From positions 1-61,478 of the forward strand of contig CAZOSB010000014.1 in assembly GCA_964582545.1 (NCBI GenBank): 61,478 nucleotides of DNA, given 5' to 3'. Below are positions 8,026 through 17,632 of this stretch, piece after piece; within the stretch, counting starts at the first letter, position 1; each line of letters starts with the position of its first letter. The notes under the pieces are model-generated. The model was not told where the DNA came from, did no database searches, and worked only from the letters and a program-made list of their open reading frames with translations. This DNA comes from JAVVUJ01 sp964582545. GTDB lineage: Bacteria > Bacillota > Clostridia > Peptostreptococcales > Anaerovoracaceae. The position numbers and the translations under genes are program-made.

Positions 8026-9930
8026 ATGACTGATAAAAAATTTTATATAACCACCCCCATATATTATCCAAGTTCCAATTTGCATATAGGGCATACGTAC
8101 TGCACCGTTATGGTGGATGCAATGGCTAGATTTAAAAGACTGACTGGCTATGATGTAATGTTTCTCACCGGCACAGATGAACACGGTCAAAAGATACAAA
8201 AGGTTGCCCAAGAAAAAGGAGTAAGTCCACAGCAACATGTGGATGAAATCGTTGAAGGTATTAAAAAACTATGGGAAACCATGGAGATTTCTTACGATGA
8301 CTTCATTAGAACCACAGAACCACGCCATAAAGAGCGAGTTCAGAAAATCTTTATGGAGATGTATGATAAAGGCGATATTTACAAAGGGCAGTACGAGGGT
8401 CTCTATTGCACTCCTTGTGAAGCTTTTTGGACGGAAACCCAAGCAGAAGGGGGAAAGTGTCCTGATTGCGGTCGTCCCGTGGAGAAATCCTCAGAGTCTG
8501 CATACTTCTTTAAGCTTTCCAAGTATCAGAATCGTTTGATCGACCTCTATGAGAACAGCCCTGAGTTTCTGCAGCCTGAGAGCAGAAGGAAGGAGATGTT
8601 AAACTTTGTAAAGCAAGGTTTGGAGGATCTCTGCATCTCACGTTCCACCTTTGATTGGGGAGTGAAGGTTCCATTGGATGAGTCTCACGTGGTTTACGTT
8701 TGGTTGGACGCATTGTCCAACTATATCACTGCATTGGGATATCCGGATGATCCAAAAGCCTATGACAGGTACTGGCCAGCCGATGTTCATTTAGTAGGGA
8801 AAGAAATTGTAAGATTCCACTCTGTCATCTGGCCAGCTATGTTAATGTCCTTGGAGATTCCTTTGCCTAAAAAAGTATTGGGTCATGGTTGGTTGCTTTT
8901 GGATGGCGGAAAGATGTCAAAATCCAAAGGAAACGTGGTGGACCCCGTAAAGTTAATTGAACGATATGGTGTGGATGCCTTAAAATATTTCTTGCTGAGA
9001 GAGTATACTTTCGGTCAGGACGGTTTGTTTACCAATGAGGTTATGATCAATAGGATGAATTTTGACTTGGCCAATGATCTTGGAAATCTGGTAAGCAGAA
9101 CGGTGTCCATGATAGAAAAATATAATGATGGTAGAATCCCTGATGTTTTGGAGTCCGGTGACTTTGATGAAGACCTGAAAAAGGTTGCAACACAAGCAGC
9201 GCAGAAGGTTGAAGAAAATATGGACAAGTTTCATTTTAGTCAAGCATTGGAAGAAATTTGGATCGTTGTAAGACGAACAAACAAATATATCGATGAAACC
9301 ATGCCTTGGAGCTTAGCAAAGGAAGAAAGCACAAAGGATAGGCTTCATACGGTTCTTCATAACTTGGCAGAATCCATCAGGATTGTATCAGTTTTGATTT
9401 ATCCTTTTATGCACACGACTTCACAGAACATCAGAAAGCAACTAGGCATTCAAGAACCGGTGAAATGGGAAGATGCTTTGCGCTTTGATTTGCTAAAAAA
9501 TGAGCAGACGGAAAAGGGTGCGCCCATATTCCCCCGATTGGATCTCAAAGAAGAGTTGGAAGCATTGGAGGCCTTAAACGGAGGGGTACAAAATAAACCC
9601 TTGCAATTAAAAAAAGAGATTGAGTACGATGACTTTGATAAGATGGACTTTAGGGTTGGTACCATCCTGAGCTGTGAAAAGCACCCGAAAGCCGATAAAT
9701 TGCTGGTCTTCCAGATTCAAATGGGTACGGAAACAAGACAGGTTATCTCAGGGGTGGCCGAGGACTTTACTCCCGAGGAAACCGTAGGGCGTAAGGTAAT
9801 CGTTGTGGCAAACTTAAAGCCTCGTATGCTTCGTGGGATGGAGTCAAAGGGAATGTTGCTCTTTGCAGAAAATGGAAAACGCTGTGAATTTGTTACCACA
9901 ACAGCTCCGGACGGAAATTCGGTGAATTAA
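8026..9930 (+). CDS. metG: methionyl-tRNA synthetase with C-terminal tRNA-binding domain
   Basis: This 634-residue class I synthetase attaches methionine to tRNA-Met. It shows the HIGH motif (H20-H23), a CxxC...CxxC zinc knuckle near residues 127-148, the KMSKS loop at 296-300, an anticodon-binding helical domain, and a C-terminal EMAP/CsaA-like OB fold that starts around DDFDKMDFRVGTI near residue 535. The length matches the long dimeric Firmicute type. AGAGAGGAATTGTT precedes the ATG. The gap to the TAXI gene is only 18 nt, so there is no room for a T-box leader directly in front of it. A terminator lies at 10041-10083. Confidence 0.97.
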   Translation: MTDKKFYITTPIYYPSSNLHIGHTYCTVMVDAMARFKRLTGYDVMFLTGTDEHGQKIQKVAQEKGVSPQQHVDEIVEGIKKLWETMEISYDDFIRTTEPRHKERVQKIFMEMYDKGDIYKGQYEGLYCTPCEAFWTETQAEGGKCPDCGRPVEKSSESAYFFKLSKYQNRLIDLYENSPEFLQPESRRKEMLNFVKQGLEDLCISRSTFDWGVKVPLDESHVVYVWLDALSNYITALGYPDDPKAYDRYWPADVHLVGKEIVRFHSVIWPAMLMSLEIPLPKKVLGHGWLLLDGGKMSKSKGNVVDPVKLIERYGVDALKYFLLREYTFGQDGLFTNEVMINRMNFDLANDLGNLVSRTVSMIEKYNDGRIPDVLESGDFDEDLKKVATQAAQKVEENMDKFHFSQALEEIWIVVRRTNKYIDETMPWSLAKEESTKDRLHTVLHNLAESIRIVSVLIYPFMHTTSQNIRKQLGIQEPVKWEDALRFDLLKNEQTEKGAPIFPRLDLKEELEALEALNGGVQNKPLQLKKEIEYDDFDKMDFRVGTILSCEKHPKADKLLVFQIQMGTETRQVISGVAEDFTPEETVGRKVIVVANLKPRMLRGMESKGMLLFAENGKRCEFVTTTAPDGNSVN

Positions 9931-10040
9931 TGACATCTTGATTCTCGCACATAAGGATCAGACCAAAGAAATAAGAAGCATTAAAAATATTGTTATTTCG
10001 AAATTAAAACCACTTCTTTAGTTTTGAAATAGTATAAATA

Positions 10041-10083
10041 GGCGCAAGAGTCAAGTTTTGAATTTGATGCTTGCGTCTTTTTT
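10041..10083 (+). terminator. rho-independent terminator after metG
   Basis: GGCGCAAG (10041-10048) pairs with CTTGCGTC (10070-10077), with an inner TCAA/TTGA pairing, followed by a T run. It separates metG from the S-layer locus. Confidence 0.82.
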
Positions 10084-10134
10084 CCATCTTTGTATAATAA
10101 AAATAGAGGATAAAAATAAAATTTTAAAAAGTAC

Positions 10135-10162
10135 TTGACCAAAAGAAAAAATAGTATATAAT
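10135..10162 (+). promoter_or_regulatory. sigma-A-type promoter of the first SLH gene
   Basis: TTGACC (10135-10140), 16-bp spacer, TATAAT (10157-10162). The transcript would have a roughly 95-nt leader before the ATG at 10263. Nothing else is seen in the 333-bp gap besides the metG terminator. Confidence 0.72.
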
Positions 10163-10262
10163 GGTAAAAAATGTATAATTTAACCAAAGTAATAAAACCC
10201 GATAAACTTATCAGAAAATGCAAGAGAAACAAAAAGTGCTGAATTAAGAAAGGAAAAGAGAA

Positions 10263-11450
10263 ATGGCGAATACAAAATTAAAAAGAGGTATTATTTTTAC
10301 ATTTATTATGATGACCACCATCTTAATTATGGGTGCCATGAATAATGCTGAAGCTGTAGAAAGAAAGTTTTCAGATGTATCCATAAAAAATTGGGCATAC
10401 GAATCAATCGCCAGCATGAGTGAAAAGGGGATTATTGCAGGTTATCCGGATGGATCGTACAAACCTGAAAAAACCTTGACCTACGGTGAATTTATAAAGT
10501 TGATTATCCTAGCAACCAATCATATGCCAGAAACCGACGATTCTGTTACTATGAACAAGATTCCAGACCCGGGGAATGCAATGGATAACCAGGGAGTACT
10601 TGAAACGGATCCGGTGACAGGGCAGAAAAAACATTGGGCTCAAAATTACTACGATAAAGCCGTGGAAAATAGCTTTTTTACTCCTTATGACATTCATGTA
10701 GCAGCATTGTCCAATTCCATCGATAGAGAGCACATGGGGCTCATCGTTAGTTCCCTATTAAAGGATATTTCTTCAGAAAAATATCAGTTTGCACAGGGGA
10801 AAATAAAGGATGCTTCTGGAATAAAAAAATTCCCGTATGAAGTTTCTAAAGCCTATATTTCCGGAGTTTTGACAGGTTACGAAGATGGAACCTTTAAACC
10901 GGGAAACACTTTGACTCGGGCGGAAGCCGCTGCAGTCATCTACAGATTGATAGATCCTGCCAAAAGAGTCATCCCAGAAGGTATCGCCAATATGACCAAT
11001 GAAGAGCTGTACGCACCTGAGGACTTGAAGGAAGAGGCTCAGAAGCCTCTAACGTTGGAGGAAAGGTTGGCAGCCGGTGGGAAAACTTCTATTGGTGACC
11101 TCATTGAAAGTTCCCCCTCTCGTCTACCGGTGGAACAGATGATTACAAATAGCGATCAAATTTTAGGAAGGACTAAAGTTAAATACTATGAAATTATTAC
11201 CCAACCCATCTACGGCATTACCGTGGAGAAAAATCTGTTAGGGGGTGAAGGTCTGGTGTTAGATAACGTGGATTACGCCCGAGCGGCATTGATTGTTACC
11301 AAAGGTAAAGGCACGCTTTTAGGAGGAACCTCCGACTATTTCTATATTTCTGGAGAGTCTCACAAAGCCTTCCCTCGTAGTTTTGATTATGTTGGATTCT
11401 ACAATATAGGATTAGATACAATCATTCTAATTCCCAATCCTTTGAAATGA
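10263..11450 (+). CDS. SLH-domain surface protein
   Basis: A 395-residue exported protein with an N-terminal hydrophobic signal. SLH repeats follow: FSDVSIKNWAYESIASM with GYPDGSYKPEKTLT near residues 38-85, a degenerate middle repeat around the HWAQNYYDKAVE segment, and GYEDGTFKPGNTLTRAEAAAVIYRL near 203-228. SLH repeats anchor proteins non-covalently to pyruvylated secondary wall polymer. The C-terminal roughly 150 residues show no family I recognise. The gene ends 11 nt before the giant ORF at 11462, so the pair probably makes a complex or an anchor-plus-passenger system. Role beyond anchoring is unknown. Confidence 0.82.
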   Translation: MANTKLKRGIIFTFIMMTTILIMGAMNNAEAVERKFSDVSIKNWAYESIASMSEKGIIAGYPDGSYKPEKTLTYGEFIKLIILATNHMPETDDSVTMNKIPDPGNAMDNQGVLETDPVTGQKKHWAQNYYDKAVENSFFTPYDIHVAALSNSIDREHMGLIVSSLLKDISSEKYQFAQGKIKDASGIKKFPYEVSKAYISGVLTGYEDGTFKPGNTLTRAEAAAVIYRLIDPAKRVIPEGIANMTNEELYAPEDLKEEAQKPLTLEERLAAGGKTSIGDLIESSPSRLPVEQMITNSDQILGRTKVKYYEIITQPIYGITVEKNLLGGEGLVLDNVDYARAALIVTKGKGTLLGGTSDYFYISGESHKAFPRSFDYVGFYNIGLDTIILIPNPLK

Positions 11451-11461
11451 AAGGAGTTTAG

Positions 11462-14400
11462 ATGAATCGAATTCTATGTGTTCTTATTCTCTGCATGATT
11501 ATCGTGATGATGCAACCTCCCTTAACTGGTGATAATAGACATCAGGTATACGGTGTTCAAAAGGAAGTGACCGTTACCAACTATCGGTTGGATACGGGGG
11601 TTATCTTTTTATGGAAGAGTTCCTCTGGTACCTGGCAAAATGGGTGGAGCCCCGGCAGCTCCAAGAGCTGGAGTGGAAGCTTAAACATCGGGTCTAACAG
11701 GAAAAATGTAAAGGTTTACCCATATACGGAGGACAATTTTCGGTTTAACCAACCGGATCAGTATCATTGGAATTCCAATACGCTTACTAGCAATAAAATT
11801 CAGTATGATATTAATTATTTTAGGTTTTCAGCATTTCCCCTGCAAGTTACCGGAGCAAATACCTATCATGAAGGCAGTGGAAACTTAACCGTTACCTATA
11901 ACGCCACATTTGTGCCACGAAATGGAATCCCATTTAACGTCAAAGAAGAGTTGGGAAAATCTGGTGGAGTGGGAAAACAATATTTAATAGACCTATTGGA
12001 CAATCCAGGGCAGGATATCTTGGACAAGATGAATCTGATGGATCCTAGCAACGAAAACTACAGCAGCAACGTGGAAGGGTACTTATATTTTATTCCTATC
12101 ATTATCCAATATGATGAGACTCGAATGGTAGACAGTACCGAAGAGCCTGAAGAACCGGAAGATGGCAATGAACCGGAAATTGAACCTGAACCCGAGGAAG
12201 AAGAAACGGGTCTTCTCCCTGATATGAGTGGTGTAGCAAGCCTCATGCTTCCAGAATACACCTATGAGGGGCATCCAACTTTAGCTGAGGATCAATCCGC
12301 ATTTCAGGCTAACGATGTGAAGTATTCTGCAATGGCAGCATATAAGAGCAAACTGGCTAATAATAAATTCAGTATCATACCTCAAACTGCTGGAACGGTA
12401 ACGAAACTTGTAAGCAATCCCACTCAGGCCAATGCTACCTTTCATCGAAAGGGAATGTACAGCGTATCTTTGGACATTGCCATGAAAAATGATCAAATCT
12501 TACAGGACATTAAGGTTATAGAGGTTCGGAAAACTCCATACATATTAGATAATCTAGGGGGAATTCAAAAGGTCAATCGCAAGCAAATCTTAAATATTTC
12601 TGTTGCTACCTATCCGGATCAACCTATCTTGGACTATTATGTAAAGGTGAAAAACCTAGCTACTTCGGAGGAAATTTTCCTTTCAAAGTCAAAACCTAAA
12701 GAAAATACTGCATTAATAAAGACAAGAGCACTTAAGGGATCTGGAGATGAATATTGGACAAACTTCGAATTGGAATTTCTTACAAAAGCAAAGGGAGAAT
12801 ACCAATACACGGTCTATGTCAAAGATGCAAAAGGAGACAGTGATATTCAGCAAAAAATATTTACCGTTAGACCGGATTTGCCTCCGGACCCTATCATTTC
12901 GGTACAGGATACCTTCATACGTAATAAAGGCACGGATATTGCGGAGATTATCTTGGAGGATGAAAGTACCACAGACGGAGATCAATTGGAAAGAAGCTGG
13001 AGTGTTAGTTTTCCAAATCCTCAACAGGTAGATGAAAGAGGAGAAGGGGCAAATGAGAAATATAGTGCTTCCTATCAAGGGCTTACAGGGATGAACGGGT
13101 ATGAAGATCTTAGCTATGGCAATGGTCAGAAAGTAAAATTTCATAAGCAAAGCGTGGGTAAAGTTAATATAAAACTACATGTTAGGGACGTGTGGAATGA
13201 ACCAACTTTGGAGGAATATATTACTTCGGACGATTATTTATCAAATGAAACTACGGCAGTCACCGAGGTGATCAACATAGCGCCTAAGATAACCTTGGAA
13301 ATGGGAAAATCAAAAGAAATCGATTTGATTATTTTGGCGGGTAAAACTTCGCTACCTGCAATTTCTGCAAATATTAACAGCATCAAGGCTGCATTTATAG
13401 AGAAATCCATGGATTCCAATATCAGCCTTTTAGTTACGAATCTTCCGGAGGAAGGAAACTACAGGAGGATTGCGGAATGGGAGTGGCCAACGACCATTAA
13501 TTGCTTTACTTGTCAGCAGAATACGGGGCTAATGGATTCGGAATTTGCCTATAGGATTATCTCTCCGGGAAAAGTGATGAGCGGATACCAAGAAGTTTGC
13601 ATCACAAATGCGCCCCACATCTTAGAAGCCTTATGCCCCGGAGACGAACACTGCAGATGCAAGACAGACTCAAGAACAGGACAGAAAATATCGATAGGCG
13701 ATCCCCATGTAGTATGGAGTTATGCTATCAATGGTCCAGGAAACTTTGGATTGTTCATAGACAATCTGGAACGATATGTGTATATTGCAGATCATGAGAA
13801 AAAGCGGACATGCCTATTGAACCGAAAAACGGGAGCTTTAGTGGCGGAGATAAGTTTCGCCATGACAATGAATCCTATAGTAACTGACTTAAACAATAAC
13901 ATTTATTTCGTTGATATAAACAAAATCCAAAGATATGATATTAAAAGTAACCAATTGATTACTGTAGTCAACCAAGGAGGAAGCGTCAACCAAATCTGGC
14001 AAGGCAGAATTAGTTTTCTCGCTAAAAAACAAGGGGCAAGCGCTTTGGCTGGAAGTGGTAATGGATGGTACTTAGGCAATTTCGATATGAAGACCCAACA
14101 GGTGTATGAGCGGGGTATTCCTGTACTTCCTGGATACTCGAGCAATGTGACACCTTGCGATCTGGATGTAGAGGGAAAAGCACTGTTGCGCCAGAATGGA
14201 AAACTGTGGCTTGTGAATACAAAAACCCAGGCAGTAATAAGCCTAGATGGAATCGGCAGCGGTAACTATATGAACAGCGCGGGTTTTGTGAAAGATGAAA
14301 CAGGAAAAGCTGCCTTTGTCTATCATAGCTATAGCGACATAGATTACAAGGGCGTGGGCAAGTTTTATTTTAACCTATACAGGATTCAGGAAAAAGAATT

Positions 14401-17400
14401 GCAGCATTTCGGTTCCCATACAGGAAACTTCACGGGTTACAACGGCAATGACATCAGCTATGCAAAGCTGCACAGCAATGAGGGGAAAATATATATTTTA
14501 CAGGGTGCTAATTGGCAGAGCATAGATGCGGTATCTTCTGTAAAAGGATTTGCCTTTGCTGTGGATGTGGTTACAGGGGTTGTTAATACCGGATTTGGAC
14601 AATGGGGATGGGATCAGGCGGAAGAAGCAGCTAGATACAATGGATCCCTTATGAACACCGTGAGTAGGCATGATAAATGGATCGGAATGACAGATCGAAT
14701 CAGACTTTTTAGAAATTATAACACAGGTAATCAATCAAAGTTGTTTCAATTATATACCAATGGTTATTTTAGTGAAGCCGATGCAGGTAAAATGATTGCT
14801 GTGGATGCAAACCAAGAAAATGTTATGCTGAAAAGCGATCCTCAGCTTCATAAATACCTAGATGAAGTTGGTGCTTCTCTCATTGAGCAACCAGGGTTAG
14901 AACCGCTGCCTCTTGTAGAAAAGGTCCAAGAGGTAAGTGAGCTTCCCCGATATGTACTAGAAATGAAAGGAAATGGACAGGACAAACTTCAAGTTTCAAA
15001 GAAATTTACGTTGGCTCCCGATACGGAGTATATCTACCAATACAAAGTAAAGTCTCTTATGAGTCAAGTGAATGAACCGTTTTATCCCATTATCAATTAC
15101 CAGAGCTTGGGGGCTGTAAAAGACCTACCAGAGGGATCTTTGCCCGTCTATAAGTCCTTAGTTTTGGAAGAAACCTCCGGATATAGGGTGGAGGCCAAAG
15201 GGTCAAACTATTGGGGTGACTCCAACACTGAGATCATTCAAATCCAGATGGAGCAGGATGGAATATTGGAATTTGAACAATCTGTTATTACAGATAGCTA
15301 CACAACAAGCAGCTATGAAATCAGCTTAAATGGTAATGCTTTAGAGGCAATCAATTTTAAATCAAAGGGGAAAGTCGAAAAGAAAAGTCTTTTTTTGCCC
15401 AAAGGAAATCACCAAATTAAGCTTACCGTAAACGTAAATAGACAAGACACAGCATTTCTGGAATTAAGCAATGTAAAAATTTATAATTATGGTGGTCAGA
15501 ACGACCTTATGGCAGAGAAAAACTTGAAGGTAACTTCGGGACAATCTGTTTCCGTTAAAAATCGATTTTATTCTCCAAAAGAAGCTGCATTTGTGAAATC
15601 GGAGAAAGCAGGAAACGTATTAAGAGAAAACTTTTCTGCAAATATTCCGGATTATTCAAACTATCTCTCCTTTACCTTGCAAAGCCAAGGAACCCTCAGG
15701 GATCCCATAGCCTGGTCCTTTCAACCGGCATCCAGGTCTGCTTCCTTTGGCTCAACATACTTTCAAAATGGAGAAGGGAATTTTCATATTAAGGCGCCGA
15801 TCAACAAAGCCTTAGTGGTGAGTTTTAAAGAGCAGGTAACGTTACCCTTAAGCAATACACCCACCTACTCCGGTGGAGTGATGCTATCGCCTACCACCGT
15901 TCTTGTAAAGCCGGGAGAAACCTACTCTCGATACTACTATTTGAGCAGCGGAAGTGAAAAAGGGTATGGGAAGGTAAATATAAGTGATATCAAAATTGTA
16001 GAGATAGATTCCATACAATACGATCCCAATCGGCTATTCTTAAGTTATAACCTGATGAACTTTAATTTATCAGATGAACATAATTCATTTGCTATTTTGA
16101 ATATTGAGGAGAATACCTATAAAATTATTTGGTTTAACGAAGTCAATGGCAAGAGTGACATTGCCCCTAATGAAGTATTGCTCTCCTTTGGGCAAGATTC
16201 CAAAGGTACAGAGAAATATCAATATTATATCTGGGACTTTCAGCTTTTTAAGGTTCAACAAGGAAAAGAACAATTGGTTTATGAAGAAAAATTTAATAGT
16301 ACTGATAAATTTCAAAATGATTGGACTGTTACATCCCAAGGAGATTCCACGGCAAAACTTACATTAGCCAATATTGATTCAAAGGATAAGGAAGAAACTC
16401 CCCTAATCTATAAAAAGGGGCAACTGGTGAGATACAAGCTATTCTATGAGGATTATGAAGCGGATCCTTCCAAGCGGCAATACTGGAGGTATACCCACAC
16501 ACCCTATAACGATGGAGCCCATCCAGAAGCCTCGGTGATTTTGAATAAATGGGGCAATTCAATCAATGTAAAAGAAATCATTTTAGAAAAGCCCATAGAG
16601 AGATTCTATATTGACGGGAAATACACCGTTGAACACTGGCAGGAGGATAATACTGCGCGTTCACCACTGCCCGTGGATTCCGAAGGATTTCCTCAGGGCA
16701 ACCCGACTTATGACAAACTGAGCAACGTGGAATCCTTGACCTTCTATATTGAGGGTGGTGCAAAAGCACCATGGATCACCTCTATTCAGACCCTGACTAA
16801 GGGAAGTGATGGACTCTGGAAAAAGGGGAGTGTGAAAGAGGGTCAGAGCTTTAAATTGCAGATCGGTGTGGACGATGAAGAAAAGGATAAACTAAATCTT
16901 ACTACAGAGGTTTACCACAACAAAAAGCTCATCTACACACATTTTCAGGACAATATTACAGCAAAAGAGTTGCTGGGAAGTCAAAAAGGAGACTATCCGT
17001 TGACTCTGACGGATTTGGTGACCAATGCCAAAGGTGGAAATCAGACAGGTGCCTTGATAGGAGCATATGAGGTAATCTGCACTGTGAGAGATGAGGCGGG
17101 TGCGGGGCTGGGTTCCTATAAGTTTACGGTGGTTTCTGAAGGGAAAATTACCGGCTTTGTAAATCACACAGATGAATGGGATCAAAACAGAAAGAAATAT
17201 AACATGAAAAACTTTAGCTCTGAGATTGGTCGAAGGTTTACCCTGCCAGAATACCTTTCTTTAAACAAGCCGAGACAAAGAGGTACCAATGTATTTTGGA
17301 GTGGCGAAAAATTTATGCTGCAGGCAGAGGTTGGAGGCAATCCTACCAAGGTGACTTGCCAAATCCTGAATACGGGGAAAAGTACCTATAGCACTACAAT

Positions 17401-17632
17401 GAAATCTACTGGACGTTTGAATGCGGAGGGGGAAAGCGTCTTTACAGGAGAACTGTGGGACAATACCATGATCAATAAATGGGGCAGAAGCAAACCGGAG
17501 GCCTTAACCTTCCGATTTACATCTACCTATGCTGCTGGAAGTGATTTCGGCGAAACTACCACCAAAATCCACGATGTGGAAATTATAGTGGACAGTCAGC
17601 AGGATTTTTGGCAACTGCACCGATTATGGTAA
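11462..17632 (+). CDS. giant secreted beta-rich surface protein (2056 residues), function unknown
   Basis: A 2056-residue protein with a short signal peptide (hydrophobic residues 4-20) and no membrane anchor, LPXTG motif or SLH repeat that I can find. An acidic Glu/Pro linker lies near residues 222-250. Several Ig/PKD-like segments follow (for example around 270-500). A cysteine cluster sits near 680-740 (INCFTCQQN, ALCPGDEHCRC). A propeller-like block near 745-1010 has repeated YIAD/YFVD/GNFD strands. Many lectin/Ig-like beta modules extend to the C-terminus, which ends in HRLW. It is co-transcribed with the SLH protein just upstream, which may tether it. Adhesin or structural filament is a guess. 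The last 9 nt overlap the convergent gene. Confidence 0.7.
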   Translation: MNRILCVLILCMIIVMMQPPLTGDNRHQVYGVQKEVTVTNYRLDTGVIFLWKSSSGTWQNGWSPGSSKSWSGSLNIGSNRKNVKVYPYTEDNFRFNQPDQYHWNSNTLTSNKIQYDINYFRFSAFPLQVTGANTYHEGSGNLTVTYNATFVPRNGIPFNVKEELGKSGGVGKQYLIDLLDNPGQDILDKMNLMDPSNENYSSNVEGYLYFIPIIIQYDETRMVDSTEEPEEPEDGNEPEIEPEPEEEETGLLPDMSGVASLMLPEYTYEGHPTLAEDQSAFQANDVKYSAMAAYKSKLANNKFSIIPQTAGTVTKLVSNPTQANATFHRKGMYSVSLDIAMKNDQILQDIKVIEVRKTPYILDNLGGIQKVNRKQILNISVATYPDQPILDYYVKVKNLATSEEIFLSKSKPKENTALIKTRALKGSGDEYWTNFELEFLTKAKGEYQYTVYVKDAKGDSDIQQKIFTVRPDLPPDPIISVQDTFIRNKGTDIAEIILEDESTTDGDQLERSWSVSFPNPQQVDERGEGANEKYSASYQGLTGMNGYEDLSYGNGQKVKFHKQSVGKVNIKLHVRDVWNEPTLEEYITSDDYLSNETTAVTEVINIAPKITLEMGKSKEIDLIILAGKTSLPAISANINSIKAAFIEKSMDSNISLLVTNLPEEGNYRRIAEWEWPTTINCFTCQQNTGLMDSEFAYRIISPGKVMSGYQEVCITNAPHILEALCPGDEHCRCKTDSRTGQKISIGDPHVVWSYAINGPGNFGLFIDNLERYVYIADHEKKRTCLLNRKTGALVAEISFAMTMNPIVTDLNNNIYFVDINKIQRYDIKSNQLITVVNQGGSVNQIWQGRISFLAKKQGASALAGSGNGWYLGNFDMKTQQVYERGIPVLPGYSSNVTPCDLDVEGKALLRQNGKLWLVNTKTQAVISLDGIGSGNYMNSAGFVKDETGKAAFVYHSYSDIDYKGVGKFYFNLYRIQEKELQHFGSHTGNFTGYNGNDISYAKLHSNEGKIYILQGANWQSIDAVSSVKGFAFAVDVVTGVVNTGFGQWGWDQAEEAARYNGSLMNTVSRHDKWIGMTDRIRLFRNYNTGNQSKLFQLYTNGYFSEADAGKMIAVDANQENVMLKSDPQLHKYLDEVGASLIEQPGLEPLPLVEKVQEVSELPRYVLEMKGNGQDKLQVSKKFTLAPDTEYIYQYKVKSLMSQVNEPFYPIINYQSLGAVKDLPEGSLPVYKSLVLEETSGYRVEAKGSNYWGDSNTEIIQIQMEQDGILEFEQSVITDSYTTSSYEISLNGNALEAINFKSKGKVEKKSLFLPKGNHQIKLTVNVNRQDTAFLELSNVKIYNYGGQNDLMAEKNLKVTSGQSVSVKNRFYSPKEAAFVKSEKAGNVLRENFSANIPDYSNYLSFTLQSQGTLRDPIAWSFQPASRSASFGSTYFQNGEGNFHIKAPINKALVVSFKEQVTLPLSNTPTYSGGVMLSPTTVLVKPGETYSRYYYLSSGSEKGYGKVNISDIKIVEIDSIQYDPNRLFLSYNLMNFNLSDEHNSFAILNIEENTYKIIWFNEVNGKSDIAPNEVLLSFGQDSKGTEKYQYYIWDFQLFKVQQGKEQLVYEEKFNSTDKFQNDWTVTSQGDSTAKLTLANIDSKDKEETPLIYKKGQLVRYKLFYEDYEADPSKRQYWRYTHTPYNDGAHPEASVILNKWGNSINVKEIILEKPIERFYIDGKYTVEHWQEDNTARSPLPVDSEGFPQGNPTYDKLSNVESLTFYIEGGAKAPWITSIQTLTKGSDGLWKKGSVKEGQSFKLQIGVDDEEKDKLNLTTEVYHNKKLIYTHFQDNITAKELLGSQKGDYPLTLTDLVTNAKGGNQTGALIGAYEVICTVRDEAGAGLGSYKFTVVSEGKITGFVNHTDEWDQNRKKYNMKNFSSEIGRRFTLPEYLSLNKPRQRGTNVFWSGEKFMLQAEVGGNPTKVTCQILNTGKSTYSTTMKSTGRLNAEGESVFTGELWDNTMINKWGRSKPEALTFRFTSTYAAGSDFGETTTKIHDVEIIVDSQQDFWQLHRLW

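Noticed and set aside
9931..10040. Short TTG-initiated frame directly after metG
   Set aside because: About 25 codons, no ribosome binding site, runs into the terminator; no support.
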